64,000 nt of DNA from Candidozyma auris (Eukaryota; Ascomycota; Pichiomycetes; Serinales; Metschnikowiaceae). Position numbers and translations under genes: made by a program. Of the stretch, positions 19,481 through 28,022 are shown one piece after another. The stretch spans positions 744,001 through 808,000 of the forward strand of contig NC_072812.1 of assembly GCF_003013715.1 (NCBI RefSeq), in the 5' to 3' direction. The notes below the pieces were generated by a model. The model did not search any database. It was not told where the DNA came from and saw only the letters and a list, made by a program, of their open reading frames with translations. The stretch's first letter is position 1. Every line of letters begins with the position of its first letter.

Positions 19481-19973
19481 TCTCTATAGAGAATAATAAT
19501 ATCAAAGATGAGCGGGAAAATTACATACAAGAACACCATATAGCCATAACTCATACCGCTCTCTGGTGCTCCTTTTTGGCTCAAACACTCACTTTGCATC
19601 CAAATCTCGAAAAGCCCAGATATGGAATTGGCAGCCACTCTAGTAGTAAGTGATCTAAATTTAGCGCGCAGTAGCAACAGCGTGATCCAGATGTGGTTAA
19701 ATGACAACACGTCCAACTAAGGCGCGACATCTCGCTAAATCTGGAAAAAGTATGTAACGGAAACGGCACCACAGAAGCACGAAGGAGGCTTTGCAACATT
19801 TTCGCTAAATAGTCTCGATCTCCTCACCCGGCCAACCACAAACCATACGCTTAGACATAAAAGCCATCCACTCCAGCCACTCGCAAGTAGCTCAAAATTT
19901 GCTAAGACTCGCTAAAAAAGAACCCTGATAATTGTCACAACGGCTGATTCCTTGAAACTGCCAACCCCACGTT
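19481..19973. promoter_or_regulatory. BRO1-UTR2 intergenic region, the UTR2 promoter
   Basis: This is 493 bases with no coding support. It carries a cluster of CGCTAAA motifs listed separately, and a TATA-like ACATAAAA at about 19855. Confidence 0.55.
19659..19917. promoter_or_regulatory. Cluster of TCGCTAAA(T/A) motifs upstream of UTR2
   Basis: TCGCTAAAT occurs at 19732-19740 and 19802-19810, TCGCTAAAA at 19909-19917, and an inverted CGCTAAAT at 19659-19666. A weaker TTGCTAAG lies at 19899-19906. All are within 315 bases of the UTR2 ATG. The motif matches no fungal factor site that I recognise. Confidence 0.6.
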
Positions 19974-21338
19974 ATGAAGGCCTACTTCGTCCTTTTGCTT
20001 TCGTTTCTCGTCAGCTTCACCGCTGCTGCTGACTGGACCCCCACCTACTGTAACAAGACCAACCCATGTCCAGAAGAACTCCCCTGCTGCTCCCAGTACG
20101 GTATGTGTGGAACAGGCTCGTACTGCTTGGGTGGATGTGACATTCGTTTTTCTTACAACTTATCTGCGTGTATGCCAATGCCTCGTATGGAATCCTTCGA
20201 GGATTCATTCAAGAACATTGACCACATTGAAAAACTGACAAGCTACTTGGGTAACTACACTGAGGCCGACTGGGTGTACACTGGCCACATTGCTAACCAT
20301 GATGATGCGCTTTTGTTGCAGATGCCCAACCAATCCACTGGCGCCGTGGTGTCGAGTACTAGGTATCTTTGGTACGGTAAGGTTGGTGCTACTGTGAAAT
20401 CATCTCGTGGTGGTGGTGTGATTTCTGCATTCATCACTTTCTCCGACGTTCAGGATGAAATCGACTTCGAGTGGATCGGTTACGACTTGAAAAACACTGA
20501 AACCAACTACTACTACCAGGGTGTGTTGAATTACACGAACATGAAGAAGGCCGAGACTTCCAACACCTTCGAGAACTATCACTACTACGAAATTGACTGG
20601 TCTGAGGAGGAGCTTACTTGGTCAATTGACGGTGAGCCCGTGCGTACGTTGAAGAAGTCAGACACTTACAACCTGACAACCAAAAAGTACATGTATCCAC
20701 AAACTCCGTCTAGAATTCAGTTTTCCTTGTGGCCTGGTGGAGCGGCTTCCAACGCCAAGGGTACAATAGAGTGGGCCGGTGGTCCAATTGACTGGGACTC
20801 TGAGGACATTAAAAAAACTGGCTACTATTACGCCTACGTGAAGAATGTGACTGTCGAAACTTACGACTTGCCTTCGTGGGTTAAAAAGAACGCCAGCAAC
20901 GACACCAAGGGTTATCATGCCTTCTTGTACAATTCCACAGACGGTATAGAGAACGACATTTTCTTGACCAAGAAGAAGACTTGGTTGGGATCAGGCGACG
21001 CGACAGGGTTCGACCCTGAGAACGAGGACGAGGTTGAAACCGTGTCATCGGGGTCTTCCACTGTCACCAAGACAAAATCTAGAACTAAAGACAGTACTGT
21101 TGACGTGCCTACAGGTGCTGGGAACGGAAATATTGCTGCTGGAGGAGGTGGTGGGAGAACCACCTCAGCTGAGTACACTGGTGGTTTCGTTCAAAATTCT
21201 CATGCTACGGGCTCTAGCGGCAAATCCTCGGGTTCTTCTGGTTCGGGATCCAGTTCCGGCGCTCCTTCATATACAATCGAGAGAATCCTTTCTCTCGCTG
21301 CTGGTGTGATGGGAATTGTATTCACTTTTGCATTCTAA
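19974..21338 (+). CDS. UTR2: Utr2/Crh2-type GPI-anchored chitin-glucan crosslinking transglycosylase
   Basis: The protein has 454 residues. A signal peptide covers about 1-19 (AYFVLLLSFLVSFTAAA). A CBM18-like chitin-binding module with eight Cys follows (about 26-65). The GH16 catalytic domain contains the DEIDFEW motif near residue 162; its two Glu are the expected nucleophile and acid/base. Several NxT/S sites are present. The C-terminal 90 residues are Ser/Gly/Thr-rich and end in a hydrophobic tail (about 435-454), as for GPI attachment. Crh enzymes transfer chitin chains to beta-glucan at the bud neck and septum. The chitin-binding module separates Utr2/Crh2 from Crh1. Confidence 0.95.
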   Translation: MKAYFVLLLSFLVSFTAAADWTPTYCNKTNPCPEELPCCSQYGMCGTGSYCLGGCDIRFSYNLSACMPMPRMESFEDSFKNIDHIEKLTSYLGNYTEADWVYTGHIANHDDALLLQMPNQSTGAVVSSTRYLWYGKVGATVKSSRGGGVISAFITFSDVQDEIDFEWIGYDLKNTETNYYYQGVLNYTNMKKAETSNTFENYHYYEIDWSEEELTWSIDGEPVRTLKKSDTYNLTTKKYMYPQTPSRIQFSLWPGGAASNAKGTIEWAGGPIDWDSEDIKKTGYYYAYVKNVTVETYDLPSWVKKNASNDTKGYHAFLYNSTDGIENDIFLTKKKTWLGSGDATGFDPENEDEVETVSSGSSTVTKTKSRTKDSTVDVPTGAGNGNIAAGGGGGRTTSAEYTGGFVQNSHATGSSGKSSGSSGSGSSSGAPSYTIERILSLAAGVMGIVFTFAF

Positions 21339-21715
21339 TACACCAGGTGAAGTCGCAAGCTTCCCATCCTGGCTTAGACAGAATTTCTCGGAAATTTCGT
21401 CTCAACAATTAATTTACTTCGATATAAGCTTTCTTCATATCTCTTGATATGAGCCTTTATTTATACTCATTCCATTTTTTTTTCTTCTCTTTTATCATAT
21501 TTTCAACAGTCATTTGATCACGTATGTAAATTGTTTCTCCTTGTACGTTACGATCGATCATGTATACGGCAGCCAGGCGCTATGGTTCAGATGTACGGGT
21601 GTGCGCCAAATTGACCACCGAATCGAAATTATGAAAAACCAAAACTTTGGGCTGTTCATCAACTGACGGTAATTCACACTCAACTCAATCTTTCATCTTC
21701 GCCCAAAAGACAAAG
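21339..21715. other. UTR2-COP1 intergenic region
   Basis: This is 377 bases with T-rich tracts at 21460-21510 that could serve UTR2 3'-end formation, followed by the COP1 promoter. No gene is supported. A non-ATG frame joins COP1 from 21647. Confidence 0.4.
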
Positions 21716-24700
21716 ATGAAGATGCTTACCAAGTTTGAGTCGAAGTCGTCAAGGGCCAAAGGGGTCGCGTTTCACCCAAAAAGACCCTGGGTCCTTGTCG
21801 CATTGCACTCACTGACCATTCAGTTATGGGACTACAGAATGGGCACGTTAATTGAGAGATTCGAAGACCACGATGGGCCTGTGAGATCGGTAGACTTTCA
21901 TCCTACGCAGCCACTTTTCGTTTCTGGTTCGGACGACTACTCCATCAAGGTGTGGTCCTTGAATACGAGGAAGTGTATCTTCACTTTGAATGGCCATTTG
22001 GATTACCTTAGAACCGTTAGTTTCCACCACGATTTACCATGGATTTTATCGTGCTCTGATGACCAGACGATCCGTATTTGGAATTGGCAAAACCGCCAAG
22101 AGATCGCTTGTTTGACAGGTCACAACCATTACGTGATGCTGGCTCAGTTCCATCCTACCGATGACTTAATTGTGTCTGCGTCTTTGGATCAGACAGTGAG
22201 AGTGTGGGATATCTCTGGGTTGCGTAAAAAACACTCAGCTCCAACTTCATCTATGCGTTCTTTTGAGGACCAATTGCAGCGTAGACAATTGCCCCAGCAA
22301 GACATTTTCGGTAATGTCAATGCCATTGTGAAGTATGTACTTGAGGGCCACGACAAGGGTGTTAATTGGGCAGCTTTCCATCCAACCTTGCCACTTATTG
22401 TCTCTGCTGGTGATGACAGGTTGGTGAAATTGTGGAGAATGAGTGATAGCAAAGCTTGGGAGGTCGACACTTGTCGTGGCCACACAGGCAACGTGCTTTG
22501 CTCTATCTTTCACCCTCACCAAGATCTCATCCTCTCGGTCTCTGATGACAAGACTATACGTGTTTGGGATTTGAATAAGAGAACGCCTGTGAAGCAATTC
22601 AGAAGAGAAAATGATCGTTTCTGGTTGGTTGCTAGTCATCCTAACATCAATTTGTTTGCTACGTGTCATGACTCAGGTGTCATGGTGTTCAAGCTCGAAA
22701 GAGAGAGACCTGCTCATGCCATCTTCCAGAACAAGTTGTACTTTGTCAATACTGAAAAACAGATTCAGTCTTATGATTTCCAAAGAGACGAAACATCCAT
22801 GCCCATGTTGTCATTGAAGAAGATTGGCAAGACCTGGTCTGTTATGAAGACATTGACGTACAATCAATCCGATAACTCCATCTTAGTAACCCATGGTGAA
22901 GGTGACAACGGTATGTACGCCCTTGTGTCCCTTCCGAAACATGTCACTGGTGCTATAGAGCCTGCTGATGTTCGCCTGGGTGAAGGCAACTTTGCCTGCT
23001 TCATTTCGCGTAATCGTTTTGTTGCGTTCGTCAAATCTTCGAAGGTTTTGTATGTGAAAGATACAAACAACAACGTCACTAAGACCATTCAGTTAGACTC
23101 TTCTATTGTCGACGTCTTGTATGGGGGCCCTGGTCGTGTCTTGTTGGTGAAGTCCCATTCCATCATCAACTATGATGTCCAACAAAGAAAGGAGTTGGGC
23201 GAGTTAAGCGTCAATAACGTGAAATATGCAGCATGGTCAAATGATGGACAGTACTTGGCACTCATGTCCAAGCACACAATTTCTATCGTTACCAAGGACT
23301 TGCAGTTGATTACATCCACACACGAGACAATTCGCATCAAGAGTGCTGCGTGGGACGAAACTGGTGTATTGTTGTACTCGACTCTTAACCATATCAAGTA
23401 CACCCTATTGAATGGTGACAATGGTATCATAAAGACTTTGGAAAACACTCTCTACATCACCAGAGTGAACCAGAATAACGTTTACTGCTTGAACCGTGCA
23501 GGAAGGGTTGAAAAAATAACAATTGATCCTACTGAATACAGATTCAAGAGATCATTAGTTAACAAAAACTTTGGTGAAGTCTTACGAATTATTAAAAATT
23601 CCAATTTGGTTGGACAGAACATAATCGCGTATTTGCAGAAAAAAGGCTACCCAGAAGTGGCTTTGCAATTCGTGCAAGATCCTGAGACTAGATTTGATCT
23701 TGCTGTGGAGTGTGGTGATATGCAAACTGCTGAGGTTGAAGCCAACAAGCTCAAGAATAATGTCATTTGGGAAAGATTAAGTCAGGAAGCCTTGAACCAA
23801 GGTAATGTTGAGCTTGTGGAGAAGATGTACCAGCAATTACAACTTTTCGATAGATTGTCTTTTCTTTATTTGTACAAAGGAGACTACGAGAAGTTGGGCA
23901 AGATGTCATTGATCGCGAGTGCTCGTTCAAATGTATCCTCCTTAATTCAAAATACTCTATACAACAATGATGTTCAGTCGAGAATTGATGCATTCATAAA
24001 GGCTGACCAATTACCGTTGGCTTACACATTAGCTAAATCAAGCGGATTAAATGAAAAGGCAGAGGAGATTTTATCAGCGGCTGGCGTTACTGAAGCTGAG
24101 ATCAGTTTACCAGAACTTGGAAGACCTGTTCAGTTACCTACGCCTAATGCTGGTGCTAGTGACAACTGGCCTATCAAAGAAGGTAACACTTCTTTCTTCG
24201 AAACTGCTGTGCTCAGTGGCCAGGTCGAGGACTTAAACATCGAAAGTGAGACTCCAGTTGAGAAGGATCCTCGTAATGGTATTTCTCCGGACTTTACCGA
24301 TGCTGCTATCGAGGATGAACAAGATGAAGATGAAGGTGGCTGGGACATGGACGACGATGATCTTAACATCGACGATGACCTTGATGATTTCGTCGACGAT
24401 GTTGAGATTGGTGAAGATGAACCCGTCATCAAGGTCGAGGGCGCTGATGGAGAGATCGCTTACTGGCTTCGTAACAACAAAACTGCTGCCGGGTACGTTG
24501 CTGCTGGTGCCTTTGAGCAAGCTGCTTCCCTTCTAAACAAACAGCTCGGTGTCGTGGACTTTACACCTTTAAAAAAGCGCTTCATGGAGGTCTACTCTAG
24601 CAACAAGTTGTATTTGCCCGGTATAGATGATTTGCCAGCGATGAGGGATTACATCAGAGAAGACAACGACGAGGACAACTCTGAAAAATTCAGGCCACAT

Positions 24701-25357
24701 ATTCCAGGTTACGACACATTGGAGGAGAAGTTGAGCACCGCTTTCAAATTCTTCAGGGCCAACAATTTGCCAGAGGCGATTCAAACATTCCGTGACATAA
24801 TTTATTCTATCGCTGTTATAAGCGTGCAAGATGATGAACAAGAAGCCAAGTGCGAGGACATTCTCACCTTATGCAGAGAGTACATCTTGGGATTATCGAT
24901 TGAGTTGGAGCGTCGCTCGCTTGACCCCTCCGACGTGAAGAGAAATTTGGAGTTGGCAGCCTACTTCACGAGGGCGAAGCTTCAAAATGCTCACAAGGTC
25001 AATGCTTTACAGGTCGCCATGCTGGAATCATTCAAGCATAAGAACTACATTAGTGCGTCATACTTTGCTGGAGAGCTCTTATCCATCGTAAACACGGGTG
25101 CCAAGGCTGAAAAAGCGCAAAAGCTCAGAGCGAAGTCTGACTCGATCTCCAGTGAGGCCGTCGAAATTGATTACGACCCAAATGCAGAGTTCGACATTTG
25201 TTGCGCATCATTTACACCCATCTACAAGGGCCAACCATCGGTGAATGAAGCATTGGTCAACGCCAGGTACAAGCCAGAGTACAAGGGAGACATTTGTCGC
25301 ATCACCAAGATCACTAGCATAGGGCTGCCAGCATCAGGATTACGCATTCGTGTTTGA
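21716..25357 (+). CDS. COP1: Coatomer subunit alpha (alpha-COP)
   Basis: The protein has 1213 residues from an ATG at 21716, close to the roughly 1201 of S. cerevisiae Cop1. A seven-bladed WD40 propeller opens the protein (MLTKFESKSSRAKGVAFHP; repeated GH...WD units to about residue 325) and would bind KKXX cargo tails. A second propeller and an alpha-solenoid follow, then an acidic linker at about 870-905. The C-terminal COPI domain binds epsilon-COP and ends in GLRIRV. The protein coats Golgi-to-ER vesicles. At 22139-22141 a CTG codon stands where other alpha-COPs have Cys in YVMCAQFHP, which suits Ser decoding better than Leu. Confidence 0.97.
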   Translation: MKMLTKFESKSSRAKGVAFHPKRPWVLVALHSLTIQLWDYRMGTLIERFEDHDGPVRSVDFHPTQPLFVSGSDDYSIKVWSLNTRKCIFTLNGHLDYLRTVSFHHDLPWILSCSDDQTIRIWNWQNRQEIACLTGHNHYVMLAQFHPTDDLIVSASLDQTVRVWDISGLRKKHSAPTSSMRSFEDQLQRRQLPQQDIFGNVNAIVKYVLEGHDKGVNWAAFHPTLPLIVSAGDDRLVKLWRMSDSKAWEVDTCRGHTGNVLCSIFHPHQDLILSVSDDKTIRVWDLNKRTPVKQFRRENDRFWLVASHPNINLFATCHDSGVMVFKLERERPAHAIFQNKLYFVNTEKQIQSYDFQRDETSMPMLSLKKIGKTWSVMKTLTYNQSDNSILVTHGEGDNGMYALVSLPKHVTGAIEPADVRLGEGNFACFISRNRFVAFVKSSKVLYVKDTNNNVTKTIQLDSSIVDVLYGGPGRVLLVKSHSIINYDVQQRKELGELSVNNVKYAAWSNDGQYLALMSKHTISIVTKDLQLITSTHETIRIKSAAWDETGVLLYSTLNHIKYTLLNGDNGIIKTLENTLYITRVNQNNVYCLNRAGRVEKITIDPTEYRFKRSLVNKNFGEVLRIIKNSNLVGQNIIAYLQKKGYPEVALQFVQDPETRFDLAVECGDMQTAEVEANKLKNNVIWERLSQEALNQGNVELVEKMYQQLQLFDRLSFLYLYKGDYEKLGKMSLIASARSNVSSLIQNTLYNNDVQSRIDAFIKADQLPLAYTLAKSSGLNEKAEEILSAAGVTEAEISLPELGRPVQLPTPNAGASDNWPIKEGNTSFFETAVLSGQVEDLNIESETPVEKDPRNGISPDFTDAAIEDEQDEDEGGWDMDDDDLNIDDDLDDFVDDVEIGEDEPVIKVEGADGEIAYWLRNNKTAAGYVAAGAFEQAASLLNKQLGVVDFTPLKKRFMEVYSSNKLYLPGIDDLPAMRDYIREDNDEDNSEKFRPHIPGYDTLEEKLSTAFKFFRANNLPEAIQTFRDIIYSIAVISVQDDEQEAKCEDILTLCREYILGLSIELERRSLDPSDVKRNLELAAYFTRAKLQNAHKVNALQVAMLESFKHKNYISASYFAGELLSIVNTGAKAEKAQKLRAKSDSISSEAVEIDYDPNAEFDICCASFTPIYKGQPSVNEALVNARYKPEYKGDICRITKITSIGLPASGLRIRV

Positions 25358-25626
25358 ACGTGAAGAGCTAACCTAAGGAAAATCACATTTAGCAAATACC
25401 AAAAAGCAATAAACAACAATGACACATAGAGATAAATTAAATCCAAGTAGGATCAAACTGAGATTATTGAAGAACCAACTGAATTATGCCATCCGCGAGC
25501 GTGCCATCATTATGATACGGCAGCGGTATTAATGAAGAGCGCGCATTCGAAAAGTTAAAGAACTTTGGACTCGAACTCAGCTTACACATAGAGAGAGTGC
25601 TTCTAAGAAAGTTGGTGGGTTCTAAA

Positions 25627-27216
25627 ATGGCGGAGGCTTTGAAATTCAAGGATGAAGGGAACGCCTTCCTCAAAGAAAACAAACTTAACGAGGCCATCGA
25701 GTCTTACACTAAAGCTATAGAAATCGACGATTCGAACCCAATCTTCTTTTCGAATAGAGCTCAAGTGCATATCAAACAAGAGAACTATGGTCTCGCTATC
25801 GCCGACTGCGAAGCTGCCATAAAGGCTGACCCACAGTTTATGAAGGCGTACTATCGTAAAGGTGTGGCCCTCATGGCTCTCTTGAATTATAAGGAAGCGC
25901 AAAATAACTTCAAGATTGTGTTGAAGAAGCTCCCGAACGACAAGTTGACTATAGAAAACCATAAACAGTGTGTGAATTATCTAAAAAAGGAGGCCTTTGA
26001 ACGTGCCATTGCTGGTGACGAGAAGCAGCTGATCATTTATGGCCTTGACTTCGATGGGATGCTTATTGAAAAACTGTGGGAGGGACCCGAGCTTAAAATC
26101 ACTGCACAAAAAAGCAGTGATAAGAGTAAAGTGGCGATTGAAATTGAAGGTCTTGATCTCAATTATTTGAAGTACATGATCGACCTCTTCAAAAAGGGTG
26201 GTAGATTGCCAAAGAAGCACGTTTTTGCCATCATAGCCAAAGTTAACGAGATTCTTAGAAACGAGAACTCTATGGTCGAGATCAGCTTACCACACTCACA
26301 AATAGACAAGCTGACCTTACCCAAGGATGAAATTATCTTGGAAAATGCCAAGAAGTTGACCGTAGTGGGTGATACGCACGGCCAGTTTTATGACGTCTTG
26401 AACCTTTTCCAAAAATTTGGCTTCGTTTCAGAAGAGCATATTTATCTATTCAATGGAGACTTTGTGGACAGAGGCTCTTGGTCTTGTGAGGTTGCCTTGT
26501 ACTTATATGTTCTTAAGATTTTATACCCTCGCTCTATGTTCATAAATCGTGGTAATCATGAAACGAACGATATGAACAAGACGTACGGCTTCACTGACGA
26601 GTGCGAAGTCAAGTATTCGAAGAAAGTGTTCGATGCGTTTGCTGAATCTTTTGGTGCTTTACCCTTAGCCACCTTGATCAATAGGTCATATTTGGTAATG
26701 CATGGTGGTCTCTTCTCGAACGACCAAGTCACTCTCGACGACATCAAGAGTATCAATCGTTTTCCAAGCTCGGGTTCCTCACAGCCACCACGTGAGGGTT
26801 TGGCTATGGAACTCTTGTGGACTGATCCACAGCCCGAGAACGGTAGGTCGCCCTCGAAGCGTGGATTGGGTATTCAGTTCGGACCTGATATCACCGAAAG
26901 GTTCTGCCTCAACAACAAGATTCGCAAGGTGTTGCGCTCGCACGAAGTTAGAATGGACGGATATGAATACGAGCACAAAGGCAGACTCATCACTGTTTTC
27001 AGTGCACCCAATTATTGCGACGCCACCGGAAATAAAGGTGCTGTGGTACACTTTACTGAAAACAAAGACTACGACAAATCCAAAGATACAGGCGAAGGCT
27101 ACAGAGATGCGGAAGATTCTAACTGTCCTTGGACACTAAATCTGGAAACATTTGACGCTGTCCCACACCCAGATATCAAACCCATGGCTTACTCTAAAGC
27201 AGGGTTCGGATTCTAA
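25627..27216 (+). CDS. PPT1: Ser/Thr protein phosphatase 5 (Ppt1), TPR plus catalytic domain
   Basis: The protein has 529 residues; the ATG at 25627 has A at -3. Three TPR repeats fill about residues 1-105 (EALKFKDEGNAFLKENKLNE and similar) and would dock onto the Hsp90 C-terminal MEEVD. The PPP catalytic core follows with GDTHGQ (about 250), GDFVDRG (about 277), RGNHE (about 308) and SAPNYCD near residue 458, which together supply the metal and phosphate ligands. The short tail after the core is as expected for Ppt1. The family dephosphorylates Hsp90 and its co-chaperones in cytosol and nucleus. COA4 lies downstream on the same strand. Confidence 0.96.
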   Translation: MAEALKFKDEGNAFLKENKLNEAIESYTKAIEIDDSNPIFFSNRAQVHIKQENYGLAIADCEAAIKADPQFMKAYYRKGVALMALLNYKEAQNNFKIVLKKLPNDKLTIENHKQCVNYLKKEAFERAIAGDEKQLIIYGLDFDGMLIEKLWEGPELKITAQKSSDKSKVAIEIEGLDLNYLKYMIDLFKKGGRLPKKHVFAIIAKVNEILRNENSMVEISLPHSQIDKLTLPKDEIILENAKKLTVVGDTHGQFYDVLNLFQKFGFVSEEHIYLFNGDFVDRGSWSCEVALYLYVLKILYPRSMFINRGNHETNDMNKTYGFTDECEVKYSKKVFDAFAESFGALPLATLINRSYLVMHGGLFSNDQVTLDDIKSINRFPSSGSSQPPREGLAMELLWTDPQPENGRSPSKRGLGIQFGPDITERFCLNNKIRKVLRSHEVRMDGYEYEHKGRLITVFSAPNYCDATGNKGAVVHFTENKDYDKSKDTGEGYRDAEDSNCPWTLNLETFDAVPHPDIKPMAYSKAGFGF

Positions 27217-27527
27217 TCAGCATAACTGTATTATAACTTCGAATGCATTAGATTACGAGCACAAGGCGATGTAGTATTATCTGCGAAATGCACGCTAAGC
27301 TAAATTAACGCTTAGCGACATTCAATTGTCATCCATTGGCTTGTAAGAGTCACGTTATGGTTAGGCCATCATCAATATGAACATTATGTTAATTTGACTC
27401 GTTACTAGATTCGGTTTTTGCCATCAAACTTGCTGTTAGTGTCCCGGCATTTCCAGTGCGGCACACATGTAGGACCTGTCGTACGTTCCTAATTTACCTA
27501 GACCAACCACTCAATCTTTCTCAAAAC
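27217..27527. other. PPT1-COA4 intergenic region
   Basis: This is 311 bases containing a perfect 8-base inverted repeat (listed separately) and otherwise AT-rich sequence. Confidence 0.4.
27293..27317. repeat. Perfect inverted repeat CGCTAAGC / GCTTAGCG with a 9-base spacer
   Basis: The left arm is 27293-27300 and the right arm 27310-27317. It lies 77 bases after the PPT1 stop and about 210 before the COA4 ATG. It could fold as an RNA hairpin at the PPT1 3' end or be a palindromic protein site. It shares the CGCTAA core with the UTR2 promoter cluster. Confidence 0.6.
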
Positions 27528-27749
27528 ATGAGTAACGACATCGATGATGAGCCCGATGAATGGGATCAAAGAATCTTGAAAACAGGCTGTTACGAAGAGA
27601 ATTTGGCTCTTCAACTCTGCCACGCAGACAGGGGCGATTGGCGAAAGTGTCTAGGAGAGATGGAGGCGTTTAGGAAATGCTGGGATCTCAATAAGAACAA
27701 CGATCGGACGAAAACTGTTAACAAAAGTAACGAAGAGACTAAGCTATAA
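27528..27749 (+). CDS. COA4: Coa4/Cmc3-type twin CX9C protein of cytochrome c oxidase assembly
   Basis: This is a small protein of 73 residues starting at the ATG at 27528 (A at -3). It has two CX9C pairs, CYEENLALQLC and CLGEMEAFRKC, joined by HADRGDWRK. The preceding DEWDQRILKTG matches the Coa4 (CHCHD8) pattern. Such proteins are imported into the mitochondrial intermembrane space by the Mia40 relay, fold as a disulfide-linked hairpin and help assemble complex IV. It is shorter than S. cerevisiae Coa4, apparently lacking that protein's extra tail. The N-terminus is acidic and has no cleavable presequence, as expected for a Mia40 substrate. Confidence 0.9.
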   Translation: MSNDIDDEPDEWDQRILKTGCYEENLALQLCHADRGDWRKCLGEMEAFRKCWDLNKNNDRTKTVNKSNEETKL

Positions 27750-27947
27750 ATCCTCTTTATCCATTGATGTCCAGATCGTGAAGTGAGATTTATTGTGCAT
27801 CGACTTTACGAGCATTATGAATGTACCATCAGTAGAACGTCGCAACAGAGCCTTGCTGTGACATAAAGGGGGACCTGCGCTGTGACCTAGTTGTTAAGTA
27901 GGTGCCAGCTTCATATTCATTGTATATAGCTTTCGATTAAATTTACG

Positions 27948-27953
27948 CACGTG
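27948..27953. promoter_or_regulatory. CACGTG site in CDEI context upstream of SCM3
   Basis: Read on the minus strand the site is GGTCACGTGC, which contains the Cbf1/CDEI consensus RTCACGTG. It lies 70 bases before the SCM3 ATG. Confidence 0.5.
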
Positions 27954-28022
27954 ACCTTTTGTTTAGCTTGGAGACCTATAGAGACGCATCTCGATTTGGT
28001 AATTGTTCAGACTACTACTTTT

